From NCBI GenBank assembly GCA_047605765.1, contig JASGFB010000178.1:1-5286 (forward strand): DNA of 5,286 nucleotides. The letters run 5' to 3'. The notes under the pieces were generated by a model, which saw nothing but the letters and a program-made list of their open reading frames with translations, ran no database searches and was not told the origin of the DNA. Both the position numbers and the translations under genes were made by a program. Below are positions 1 to 5,286 of this stretch, in pieces; the stretch's first letter is position 1, and each line of letters starts with the position of its first letter. The stretch is from JBGVSA01 sp047605765 (GTDB lineage Bacteria > Pseudomonadota > Gammaproteobacteria > Burkholderiales > Rhodocyclaceae).

Positions 1-1557
1 CTGCTCGACCGCCTCGGCCTGGCCGAGCGCCTGGACAATCGGCCCGGGCAGTTGTCCGGCGGACAGCAGCAGCGTGTGTCGATCGCGCGCGCCCTGGTCA
101 ACGGCGGCCACGTGATCCTCGCCGACGAACCGACCGGCGCCCTGGACACCCACAGTGGCGCGGAGGTGATGGCGCTGCTGGGCGAGCTGGCCGCCGCCGG
201 TCACACGGTGATTCTCATCACCCACGACCACAAGGTGGCGCAGCAGGCGCGGCGCGTCATCGAAATCAGCGACGGCCGCATCATCAGCGATTCGGGCGCC
301 GTGGCAAACGCCACGCCGCCGCTGTCGGCGCCCGTGCCGGCCAGCGGCATGCGTACCGACGGCGCCACCTTGCTGGGCGATCTGCGCGAGGCCACGCGCA
401 CCGCCTGGCGCACGCTGCTGCTCAACCGCTTCCGCACCGGGCTCACCCTGCTGGGCATCATCATCGGGGTGGCCTCGGTGATCGTCATGCTGGCCATCGG
501 TCTGGGCACGCGCGAGCAGGTGGTGGCCCAATTGGGCGCGTTCGGCTCCAACCTGCTGTACGTGGCCTCGATCGGTGAGAGTTCGCGCATCCCCGGGCGC
601 AGCATCACGCTCGACGACCTGGAGGCCATCGCTGCCGTGCCGGGGGTGGCCCACGTGCTGCCCAACGTCACCGGCAACAAGGTGGTGCGCCATGGCAATC
701 GCGATATCCAGACCTATGTGCGCGGCACCGGTGCGCGCCTGCCGCAGATACAGACCTGGGCGGTGGCGCGCGGCGCCTTCTTCACCGCGCAGGACGAGCG
801 TGACATGGCGACGGTCGCCGTGCTGGGCGCCAAGCTGGCGCGCGAGCTGATGCCCGACGTACCCGATGCAGTCGGCCAGCGTGTGCTGATCGGCAACGTG
901 CCGTTCCTGGTCATCGGCGTGATGAGCGAGAAAGGTGCGCTGACCGGCGACCAGAGTTATGACGATGTGTTGCTGGTGCCGTTCTCCACCGCCGGCATCC
1001 GTGTCTTCGGCCAGCGCGAACCGACCTACACCGTGATCGCGGCCCGCGACGTGGCGCGCGTGGCTCAGGCCGAGCGCGATGTCGACGCCTTGCTGCTGGC
1101 GCGCCACCGCATCCGCGATTTCGGCATCAGCAACGCGGCTGCGTCCATCGCCACGCAGGCGCGTACGCAGGACACGCTGACGCTGATGTTGGGGCTGATC
1201 GCCGCTGTGTCGCTGGTGGTGGGGGGCATCGGCGTGATGAACGTGATGCTCATGACGGTGCGTGAGCGTACTCGTGAGATCGGCATCCGCATGGCGACCG
1301 GCGCCCGTCAGCGCGACATCCTGCGTCAGTTCCTCACCGAGGCGGTGCTGGTCTCGGTGGCCGGTGGCTTCATCGGCGTGGTGGCGGGCCTGCTGATCGG
1401 CGCCGTGCTGATCGCCTGGCGCGTACCGCTGGTGTTTTCGCTCAGCGCCATGGCCGGCGCTTTTGCCTGTGCCGTCGGCACAGGCTTGATATTCGGTTTC
1501 ATGCCGGCGCGCCAGGCCGCCCGCATGGATCCCGTGGTGGCGTTGGCCGCGCGCTGA
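1..1557 (+). CDS. macB: MacB-type ABC transporter, ATPase fused to permease (5' end outside window)
   Basis: Inner-membrane ATPase/permease of the MacAB type. Such proteins hydrolyse ATP in the cytoplasm and drive export of macrolides, peptides or other envelope substrates through a periplasmic adaptor (MacA) and an outer-membrane channel of the TolC type. The frame is open from base 1; 518 residues are visible. Counting from base 1, the ABC signature LSGGQQQR is at about 18-25, Walker B with catalytic Glu (VILADEPTGALD) at 38-49, and the H-loop His (ITHDH) at 75. A linker follows, then TM1 (about 148-169), a periplasmic MacB core domain (about 170-390), TM2 (about 393-418), the FtsX-like motif RERTREIGIRMATGAR, TM3 (about 446-473) and TM4 (about 481-502). 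The end, PARQAARMDPVVALAAR, is the usual MacB C-terminus. E. coli MacB is about 648 residues, so roughly 130 residues including Walker A are missing to the left. The TTG at 52 lies inside the signature motif and is not a start. The family is certain; the substrate is not, and a MacB paralogue from another export cluster is possible. Confidence 0.93.
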   Translation: MLDRLGLAERLDNRPGQLSGGQQQRVSIARALVNGGHVILADEPTGALDTHSGAEVMALLGELAAAGHTVILITHDHKVAQQARRVIEISDGRIISDSGAVANATPPLSAPVPASGMRTDGATLLGDLREATRTAWRTLLLNRFRTGLTLLGIIIGVASVIVMLAIGLGTREQVVAQLGAFGSNLLYVASIGESSRIPGRSITLDDLEAIAAVPGVAHVLPNVTGNKVVRHGNRDIQTYVRGTGARLPQIQTWAVARGAFFTAQDERDMATVAVLGAKLARELMPDVPDAVGQRVLIGNVPFLVIGVMSEKGALTGDQSYDDVLLVPFSTAGIRVFGQREPTYTVIAARDVARVAQAERDVDALLLARHRIRDFGISNAAASIATQARTQDTLTLMLGLIAAVSLVVGGIGVMNVMLMTVRERTREIGIRMATGARQRDILRQFLTEAVLVSVAGGFIGVVAGLLIGAVLIAWRVPLVFSLSAMAGAFACAVGTGLIFGFMPARQAARMDPVVALAAR

Positions 1558-1568
1558 ACGCGCTTCAG
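1549..1568. repeat. Overlapping inverted repeats spanning the two convergent stop codons
   Basis: Two alternative 5-bp stems share a strand. GCGCG (1549-1553) pairs with CGCGC (1559-1563) around CTGAA. CTGAA (1554-1558) pairs with TTCAG (1564-1568) around CGCGC. The second hairpin contains the macB stop TGA (1555-1557) and the isomerase stop (TCA at 1565-1567 on the plus strand). No T-tract follows on either strand, so this is not a canonical intrinsic terminator. At most it is a weak bidirectional pause or terminator; chance in GC-rich DNA is possible. Confidence 0.3.
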
Positions 1569-2254
1569 TCGAATCGATGCACGTCGGCCGCCGCCATGAG
1601 CCGGTCGACGTAGGCATGCAGGGCATGCGTCAGGGCGGCGTCCTGCAATTCGGTCACGATGCGTCCGCGCACCTGCTCGAAATTGAGGGCGCAGCCGTCG
1701 TCACGCTGATCGATGCGCACGATGTGATAGCCCATCGCCGAGCGCACCAGTTGCGCACGGATGCCGACCTGGTCGTCGCCGAACAACGCCGCTTCCATCT
1801 CGGTGCTGACTTCGCCCCGCTGCAACTGGCCCAGGGTGCCGCCCAACTGGGCCGACGGGCAGTTGGAATATTCACGGGCGATGGATTCGAAACGGGAAGG
1901 CTGCGCCAGCACCTGGCCGAGGAGAGACTCGGCCTGCGCCAACGTATCGGGTGCCGGCGTGTGCGCCGGGGCATGCAGCAGGATGTGCGAGGCCACCACG
2001 CATTCGCCCTGGCGATAGCGCATCGTATGCTCGGCGTAATGGCGCTGGGCGTCATCGTCGCTGATCACCGGCTGCGGCACGTGCTGTTCGAGCAGGGACT
2101 CGAGCGCGGCCTCGGCGGCTTCCAGACCGGCGTGTTCTTCCATCAGCCCCTCGGCGACGGCCTGCTGGCGCAGAAGCTCCTGCACCATGCGGGTGCGTAG
2201 CGAGGCGGCGTCCTCGGCGGTGATCTCCCGCCCGTTGATCGATGCGCGGACCAT
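1565..2254 (-). CDS. Parvulin-type peptidyl-prolyl cis-trans isomerase, NifM/PpiC-like
   Basis: Predicted cytoplasmic folding factor that interconverts cis and trans X-Pro bonds. 229 residues. Residues 1-80 form a charged helical N-terminal region beginning MVRASINGREI, the INGxxI opening seen in NifM/SurA-type parvulins. Residues 85-186 form the parvulin domain: ASHIL with His90, FESIAREYSNCPSAQLGG with Cys132, GTLGQLQRGE, and GYHIVRID with His177. Aligned by eye to E. coli PpiC, His9, Cys41 and the GYH His are kept, while Met58 and Phe62 correspond to Val149 and Met153. A short helical tail follows. No signal peptide or membrane segment is visible, unlike SurA or PpiD. I chose ATG at 2254 because AGGA lies 7 nt upstream on its strand; an in-frame ATG at 2272 lacks such a site. 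From knowledge of the family, similar stand-alone isomerases occur near nitrate reductase (nar) or nitrogenase (nif) genes, but no such gene is visible here, so the client is unknown. It is convergent with the exporter gene, 7 bp apart. Confidence 0.9.
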   Translation of the reverse strand: MVRASINGREITAEDAASLRTRMVQELLRQQAVAEGLMEEHAGLEAAEAALESLLEQHVPQPVISDDDAQRHYAEHTMRYRQGECVVASHILLHAPAHTPAPDTLAQAESLLGQVLAQPSRFESIAREYSNCPSAQLGGTLGQLQRGEVSTEMEAALFGDDQVGIRAQLVRSAMGYHIVRIDQRDDGCALNFEQVRGRIVTELQDAALTHALHAYVDRLMAAADVHRFD

Positions 2255-2261
2255 GCGTCTG

Positions 2262-2265
2262 TCCT
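2262..2265 (-). promoter_or_regulatory. Ribosome binding site deciding the isomerase start
   Basis: On the minus strand AGGA (2265-2262) sits 7 nt before the ATG at 2254-2252. It lies inside the longer reading frame that would begin at ATG 2272, which has only ATGTCCCGTC just upstream and no Shine-Dalgarno match. The start therefore goes to 2254. Confidence 0.55.
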
Positions 2266-2341
2266 GAATCATGACGGGACATATTGTGCCGCTTCGCGCC
2301 CCCGAGATGTCTCTCGCATGCCCATCGGACGCGACGGACGG

Positions 2342-2354
2342 GCCGCTTTGCGGC
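2342..2354. repeat. Perfect 5-bp hairpin GCCGC-TTT-GCGGC
   Basis: GCCGC (2342-2346) and GCGGC (2350-2354) are exact inverted repeats with a 3-nt loop, about 88 bp upstream of the isomerase start. It would form in the isomerase 5' leader if transcription starts further upstream on the minus strand. There is no T-tract, so I do not call a terminator. A role is not shown and chance is possible. Confidence 0.3.
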
Positions 2355-2391
2355 ATCAATGCGACACCTCCCAGCAAGGGACGTGCCTTCT

Positions 2392-2411
2392 ATTCGCGAA
2401 AATTCGTAAAG
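2392..2411. repeat. Tandem 10-bp direct repeat in an AT-rich island (possible operator)
   Basis: ATTCGCGAAA (2392-2401) is followed directly by ATTCGTAAAG (2402-2411), which matches at 8 of 10 positions. The period is close to one helical turn, so both copies would lie on one DNA face. The first copy contains the perfect palindrome TTCGCGAA (2393-2400). The element is about 140 bp upstream of the isomerase start and about 330 bp upstream of the kinase start. It stands out from GC-rich flanks. It could be a protein-binding site; no regulator is identified. Confidence 0.3.
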
Positions 2412-2598
2412 AAGACAAATACCAACGGGATATGCGAAACGGCATGGCGCCGATGCGGCGCGGGCGATTCCGCCATGCATGCAGTGGAGCGATCGCGCCG
2501 CCGCCCCGGTAACGTCGGGTGCATCGCGTCAACGTCGCGGCGGGTCGCTCGTCGATCCGGCGTGATCGCTGTCCTCCCACTGCTCAGGCTGGGATCGC

Positions 2599-2619
2599 TA
2601 TTATTTGGACTAAGTTCAA
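2599..2619 (+). promoter_or_regulatory. AT-rich promoter/operator candidate with near-palindrome
   Basis: TATTAT (2599-2604) resembles a -10 hexamer but has no good -35 at 17 bp upstream. Directly after it comes TTGGAC-TAA-GTTCAA (2605-2619), an inverted repeat with five of six half-site bases complementary around a TAA centre. It includes a T-N11-A pattern (TGGACTAAGTTCA, 2606-2618), the loose shape of a LysR-type site, though that pattern is weakly specific. It lies about 120 bp upstream of the kinase start, a fitting distance for its promoter region, which would give a 5' leader of around 125 nt. The assignment is inference. Confidence 0.35.
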
Positions 2620-2727
2620 TTTGGCGAGGCTGAGGCGATCACCGCACGGCCTGTCGCCCCGATGGCAGTCCGCCCGGATTTGTCCCACAATCGGCGGCGG
2701 TGCAGGGGCTGCCACAACATCCCGGAC

Positions 2728-2731
2728 AGGG
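2728..2731 (+). promoter_or_regulatory. Ribosome binding site deciding the kinase start
   Basis: AGGG (2728-2731) lies 6 nt before ATG 2738. The reading frame extends in phase back to ATG 2519, but the extra 73 residues are Arg/Ser/Gly-rich with no domain, and the PAS fold begins soon after residue 1 of the shorter form. The start at 2738 is therefore preferred. Confidence 0.55.
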
Positions 2732-2737
2732 TGCGTC

Positions 2738-4258
2738 ATGACGGAGCTGATCTCGCAGATCGACGGGCGTTTCTACCAGATGATGGTCGAGCAGACGCGC
2801 GACTACGCGTTCTTCGCGCTCGACCCCAACGGCCACGTCACGAGCTGGAACGCCGGTGCCCAACTCATCAAGGGCTATGCCGCCAGCGAAATCCTGGGCC
2901 GCCATTTTTCGGCTTTCTACACGCACGAGGCCATCAGCAGCGGCTGGCCCGATTACGAACTGCGGATGGCGACCATCCAGGGCCGCTTCGAGGATGAAGG
3001 CTGGCGCCTGCGCAAGGATGGTTCGCGCTTCTGGGCGGCGGTGGTGATCACGGCGGTGCGTGACGAACTGGGCCGCCTGATCGGTTTTTCCAAGATCACC
3101 CGCGACCTCAGCGAGCGGCGCGCCCACGAAGAAGCCCTGCGCCTGAGCGAAGAGCGCTTTCGCCTGCTCATCGAGAGCGTGGTCGACTACGCCATCTATA
3201 TGCTCGACGTGGATGGCTACGTGACCAGCTGGAACACCGGCGCCAAACGTATCCTCGGCTACGAGGCGGCCGAAGCACAGGGCAAGCATTTTTCGTATTT
3301 CCATGCCCCCGAAGACATCCAGGCCGACCGGCCGTGGCTGGCATTGAGCACGGCGCGGCGCGACGGCCGCTCCGAGGATGAAGGCTGGCGCATCAAAAAG
3401 GACGGCAGCCGCTTCTGGGCGCGCGCCACCCTCAATGCCATCCACGACGCCGACGGCAATCTGTGCGGCTTCGCCAAGATCGTGCAGGATCTCTCCGAGC
3501 GGCGCCATACGCAGGATCTGGAGCGTGCCGCCAAGAACATCAACGAATTCATCGCCACGCTGGCGCACGAGATGCGCAACCCGCTGGCGCCGATCCGCGC
3601 CGCCATGCAGGTGATCTATCGGCTGCCGGCGGGCGACCCCGCGCTGGAGTCGATGTACCGCATGATCGACCGCCAGAGCGCCCACCTGGTGCGCATGGTC
3701 GATGACATGATCGACATCGTGCGCATCAGCCGCGGCAAGCTGTCGTTCGACCCCGCGCCGATCGACGCGCGCGACGTGGTGGAACGCTCGGTGGAAGCGT
3801 GTCGCGCGCAGGTCGACAAAGCCGGCCACCGCTTGCAGGTGCTGGTGCCTCCGGTTGCCGTGACGGTCTATGGCGACGTAAACCGGCTGGTGCAACTGGT
3901 GACCAATCTGCTCAACAACGCCGCGCGCTACACCCCGGCCGGCGGCGACATCACCGTCGCCCTGAGCGCTTTCGCGGCGCACGCCGAGTTGAGCGTCAAG
4001 GACACCGGCAAGGGCATCGAGGCGCCGCTGCTCGAACGCATCTTTGGCATGTTCGAGCAGGGGGCTGGCCATATCGAGCAGGCGGCGGGTGGGCTCGGCA
4101 TCGGCCTGGCGCTGGCGCGCAAGATCGCCGATCTGCATGGTGGGGCGCTGTCCTGCGCCAGTGCGGGCACGGACCAGGGCGCCGAGTTCGTGCTGACGCT
4201 GCCCTTGCACGCAGGCATACCCGCCCTGGCGGCCGCGCCGGCCGACGATCCCGCCTGA
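2738..4258 (+). CDS. Soluble sensor histidine kinase, PAS-PAS-HisKA-HATPase
   Basis: Predicted cytoplasmic sensor that autophosphorylates on His and passes phosphate to a response regulator. 506 residues. PAS1 spans about 14-128 and PAS2 about 142-256; each contains VTSWN, EDEGWR, KDGSRFWA and ends DLSERR. Short helical linkers follow each. The dimerisation/phosphoacceptor domain holds the H-box FIATLAHEMRNPLAPI with His277. The ATP-binding domain has an N-box (QLVTNLLNNAARYTP, Asn390/Asn394), G1 (DTGKGI, 422-427), an F-box (IFGMFEQ, 435-441) and G2 (GGLGIGLALARKI, 451-463). It ends soon after FVLTLPL with an Ala/Pro tail. No membrane segment, signal peptide or receiver domain is present, so it senses an internal signal. 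No cofactor-binding motif (such as the Cys of LOV domains) is evident, and the ligand is unknown. All catalytic boxes look intact. No response regulator gene is adjacent in the window, so the partner is elsewhere. Similar kinases often carry a C-terminal receiver, which is absent here. Confidence 0.93.
   Translation: MTELISQIDGRFYQMMVEQTRDYAFFALDPNGHVTSWNAGAQLIKGYAASEILGRHFSAFYTHEAISSGWPDYELRMATIQGRFEDEGWRLRKDGSRFWAAVVITAVRDELGRLIGFSKITRDLSERRAHEEALRLSEERFRLLIESVVDYAIYMLDVDGYVTSWNTGAKRILGYEAAEAQGKHFSYFHAPEDIQADRPWLALSTARRDGRSEDEGWRIKKDGSRFWARATLNAIHDADGNLCGFAKIVQDLSERRHTQDLERAAKNINEFIATLAHEMRNPLAPIRAAMQVIYRLPAGDPALESMYRMIDRQSAHLVRMVDDMIDIVRISRGKLSFDPAPIDARDVVERSVEACRAQVDKAGHRLQVLVPPVAVTVYGDVNRLVQLVTNLLNNAARYTPAGGDITVALSAFAAHAELSVKDTGKGIEAPLLERIFGMFEQGAGHIEQAAGGLGIGLALARKIADLHGGALSCASAGTDQGAEFVLTLPLHAGIPALAAAPADDPA
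2801..3505 (+). repeat. Internal duplication of PAS domains, 384-bp period
   Basis: Kinase residues 22-128 (bases 2801-3121) align without any gap to residues 150-256 (bases 3185-3505). By hand count 58 of 107 residues are identical. At the DNA level the longest exact match I found is 19 bp (2989-3007 and 3373-3391), encoding EDEGWR plus flanking bases. This indicates duplication of one PAS unit followed by divergence, mostly in the middle (residues about 61-83 against 189-211), where ligand or partner specificity could differ. Confidence 0.8.
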
Positions 4259-4266
4259 GCCGATCC

Positions 4267-4303
4267 GCCCGGCGCCCCGGCGCTTCACCGCGCCCGTCCG
4301 GGC
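4267..4303. terminator. GC-rich nested hairpin downstream of the kinase gene (weak terminator candidate)
   Basis: Outer arms GCCCGG (4267-4272) and CCGGGC (4298-4303) are exact inverted repeats. Nested inside, GGCGC (4279-4283) and GCGCC (4290-4294) pair around TTCACC. The structure begins 9 bp after the kinase stop and lies before the next gene, the right place for a terminator or attenuator. It is followed by CATGCCAAAGG rather than a run of T, so intrinsic termination would be inefficient and read-through into the next gene is plausible. Confidence 0.35.
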
Positions 4304-4352
4304 CATGCCAAAGGCGTACCATGACCGGCTTGTCCGCTTGCCGAGCCCCTGT

Positions 4353-5286
4353 ATGCCGCGCTTTGTCCGCTGTCTTGCCATGCTGTGCGTCTGCCTGGGC
4401 GCGCCCGCGTGGGCCGATCTGCCGCCCGCGCCGGCCTGGGTGCCGACGCCGGTCGAAGCGGCGCGCCTGGCCGAACGTAGCGCGGGGCGCTGGCGCCAGA
4501 TGTACCCCGACGGGCGCCTGCGTCCGCATACCGAAGCGCGTGCCCTCATTGGCTACGCCCTGGATGCCGTTGCCGGTGGTGGCGACGCCGAGCGCATCCG
4601 CCAGGCCCTGCAAGCCCTGGCCGCGTTGCAGGATACCGATGCCGCCAGCAAGACCTACGGCAACATGCGCTGGTATGCCGACGATGCGCGGGTGGTCGAC
4701 CGCAATGGCGTGGAATTCGTCGTGCGCCACGCGGCCGTGCTGTGGCTGCGCTATGGCGAGCGCCTGACGCCGGCCCAGCGGGCGCCGCTGGAGGCCATGC
4801 TGCGCCTGGCCCGCACCGGCATCACGCGGCACCCGGTGGCGATCAGCTACACCAACATCTATCTGATGAAAGCGTGGAACCTGATCGCCCTGGGAGAAGG
4901 GCTGGCCGATGCGCCGCTGGCCGTGCAGGGCCGCCAGATGCTGCGCGACTGGCTGGCCTACACGGCGCGTCATGGCATCACCGAATACCTGAGCCCCACC
5001 TACAACGCCGTCGATCTCGAAAACCTGGCCCTGATCCGCAATCTCTCGGGCGACGCCGACACGCGCGCGCTGGCCGATGCCGCCCTGGATCTCGTGTGGC
5101 GCGATGTGGCGCTGCATTGGTATGCGCCGGCCGGGCGCCTGGGCGGCACCCACAGCCGCGACTACAACCGCCTGTTCAACAATGGCGATCTCAACGTGCT
5201 GGCGCAGCGTGCCGGCTGGCCGGCGACCGAGTTCGGCGCGGTGCCGCCCGGCCCCTATGCCGCCTACGCCTACCGCGCGCCGTCGG
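4353..5286 (+). CDS. Exported helical protein of unknown function, possibly alpha/alpha-toroid fold (3' end outside window)
   Basis: The frame is open from ATG 4353 to the last base: 311 residues visible, no stop. Residues 1-21 are a Sec signal peptide: basic n-region MPRFVR, hydrophobic CLAMLCVCLGAP, and an AWA cleavage motif before Asp22. No lipobox is seen, so a periplasmic or secreted location is predicted. The mature part is rich in amphipathic helices with conserved-looking aromatic or charged patches: NMRWYADD (104-111), YTNIYLMKAWNLIALGE (about 166-182), HGITEYLSPTYNAVDL (207-222) and GRLGGTHSRDY (261-271). Repeated helical pairs with His/Tyr/Arg/Asp clusters recall the (alpha/alpha) toroids of polysaccharide lyases and some glycoside hydrolases, but I cannot assign a family. 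A sugar-polymer role is inference only. ATG 4353 is chosen because it gives a complete signal peptide, although no clear Shine-Dalgarno precedes it. TTG 4338 and ATG 4380 are in-frame alternatives; ATG 4380 would remove the basic n-region. The 94-bp gap after the kinase gene on the same strand allows co-transcription. Confidence 0.8.
   Translation, partial: MPRFVRCLAMLCVCLGAPAWADLPPAPAWVPTPVEAARLAERSAGRWRQMYPDGRLRPHTEARALIGYALDAVAGGGDAERIRQALQALAALQDTDAASKTYGNMRWYADDARVVDRNGVEFVVRHAAVLWLRYGERLTPAQRAPLEAMLRLARTGITRHPVAISYTNIYLMKAWNLIALGEGLADAPLAVQGRQMLRDWLAYTARHGITEYLSPTYNAVDLENLALIRNLSGDADTRALADAALDLVWRDVALHWYAPAGRLGGTHSRDYNRLFNNGDLNVLAQRAGWPATEFGAVPPGPYAAYAYRAPS

Larger units (their letters stand above)
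2255..2737. other. Divergent intergenic region, 483 bp, no convincing gene
   Basis: Separates the divergent isomerase and kinase genes and must carry the 5' regions of both. Frames that stay open here (for example plus strand 2271-2633, and the in-frame extension of the kinase back to 2519) give Arg/Ser/Pro-rich translations with no recognisable domain, so I treat them as non-coding. Two stretches are clearly AT-richer than the surroundings, about 2390-2432 and 2598-2622; the symmetric elements in them are listed separately. I could not fit a good pair of sigma-70 hexamers or a sigma-54 -24/-12 pair on either strand with confidence. The length exceeds what two simple promoters need, so an undetected small RNA, a short peptide gene or decayed coding sequence is possible. 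Confidence 0.6.

Noticed and set aside
1577..2200. 207-codon plus-strand frame opposite the isomerase gene
   Set aside because: It is antisense to a clear parvulin domain. The His/Gly/Arg-rich translation is a shadow of the minus-strand gene.
2575..2594. TCCCA/TGGGA inverted repeat with a 10-nt loop as a possible terminator
   Set aside because: The stem is only 5 bp, the loop is large, and the following bases (TCGCTATTATTT) do not form a T-tract.
2271..2633. 120-codon plus-strand frame in the intergenic region
   Set aside because: Its ATG overlaps the isomerase 5' region, it has no Shine-Dalgarno site, and its composition is Arg/Ser-rich with no domain. The short hydrophobic stretch near its end is not enough to call a gene.
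2664..2680. TGGCAG-containing stretch as a sigma-54 promoter
   Set aside because: The GG at 2664-2665 lacks a GC at the required 10-nt spacing; the bases there are GG.
2519..2737. 73-residue N-terminal extension of the kinase
   Set aside because: The extension looks non-coding, contains the AT-rich promoter-like stretch, and ATG 2738 has a ribosome binding site just upstream.
2639..4549. 636-codon open frame on the minus strand opposite the kinase
   Set aside because: It lies antisense to a gene with intact kinase motifs. Its translation is rich in Arg, Ala, Gly, His and Asp with no domain, as expected for the complement of GC-rich coding DNA.
3799..4767. 322-codon plus-strand frame overlapping the kinase end and the exported protein start
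   Set aside because: It is out of frame with both. The translation is Arg/Gly/Pro-rich without domain, and the alternative frame from 4353 gives a signal peptide and coherent helical protein.
3996..5153. 385-codon open frame on the minus strand opposite the kinase end and the exported protein gene
   Set aside because: It overlaps two better supported plus-strand genes, has low-complexity Gly/Arg/Gln/His-rich translation and shows no recognisable motif.

Overview
The window is GC-rich throughout. Its coding frames show strong G/C preference at third codon positions, and long meaningless shadow frames run opposite the real genes. The gene types (a MacB-type exporter, a small NifM-like parvulin, a soluble double-PAS histidine kinase) and the codon style fit a proteobacterium, most likely a betaproteobacterium of the Bordetella/Achromobacter kind. 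That placement is inference from composition and family resemblance, not a database result.

Layout from left to right. Positions 1-1557 (+) hold the 3' four-fifths of a MacB-type ABC transporter gene whose ATP-binding N-terminus (Walker A) lies outside the window. A parvulin-type peptidyl-prolyl isomerase gene (2254-1565, -) faces it tail to tail, with 7 bp between the stop codons. A 483-bp non-coding stretch (2255-2737) separates the divergent isomerase and kinase genes. It contains two AT-rich islands with small symmetric elements that may be operators. Positions 2738-4258 (+) encode a 506-residue soluble sensor histidine kinase (PAS-PAS-HisKA-HATPase) without membrane segments, receiver domain or visible partner regulator. 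After a 94-bp gap with a GC-rich hairpin, a gene for an exported protein begins at 4353 (+) and runs off the right edge still open. It has a clear signal peptide and an all-helical look, and its function is unknown.

No operon joins these four genes. The exporter belongs to a system whose other parts (a MacA-like adaptor and possibly an outer-membrane channel) would be to the left. The isomerase is a stand-alone cytoplasmic folding factor. The kinase looks like an orphan and may or may not share a transcript with the exported protein. I see no RNA genes, CRISPR, insertion sequences, prophage genes or defence genes. The most notable points are the exactly in-register duplication of the two PAS domains, the structured AT-rich intergenic region, the exported protein of unknown function, and a start-site ambiguity in front of it. 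I did not find convincing evidence of a previously undescribed system.
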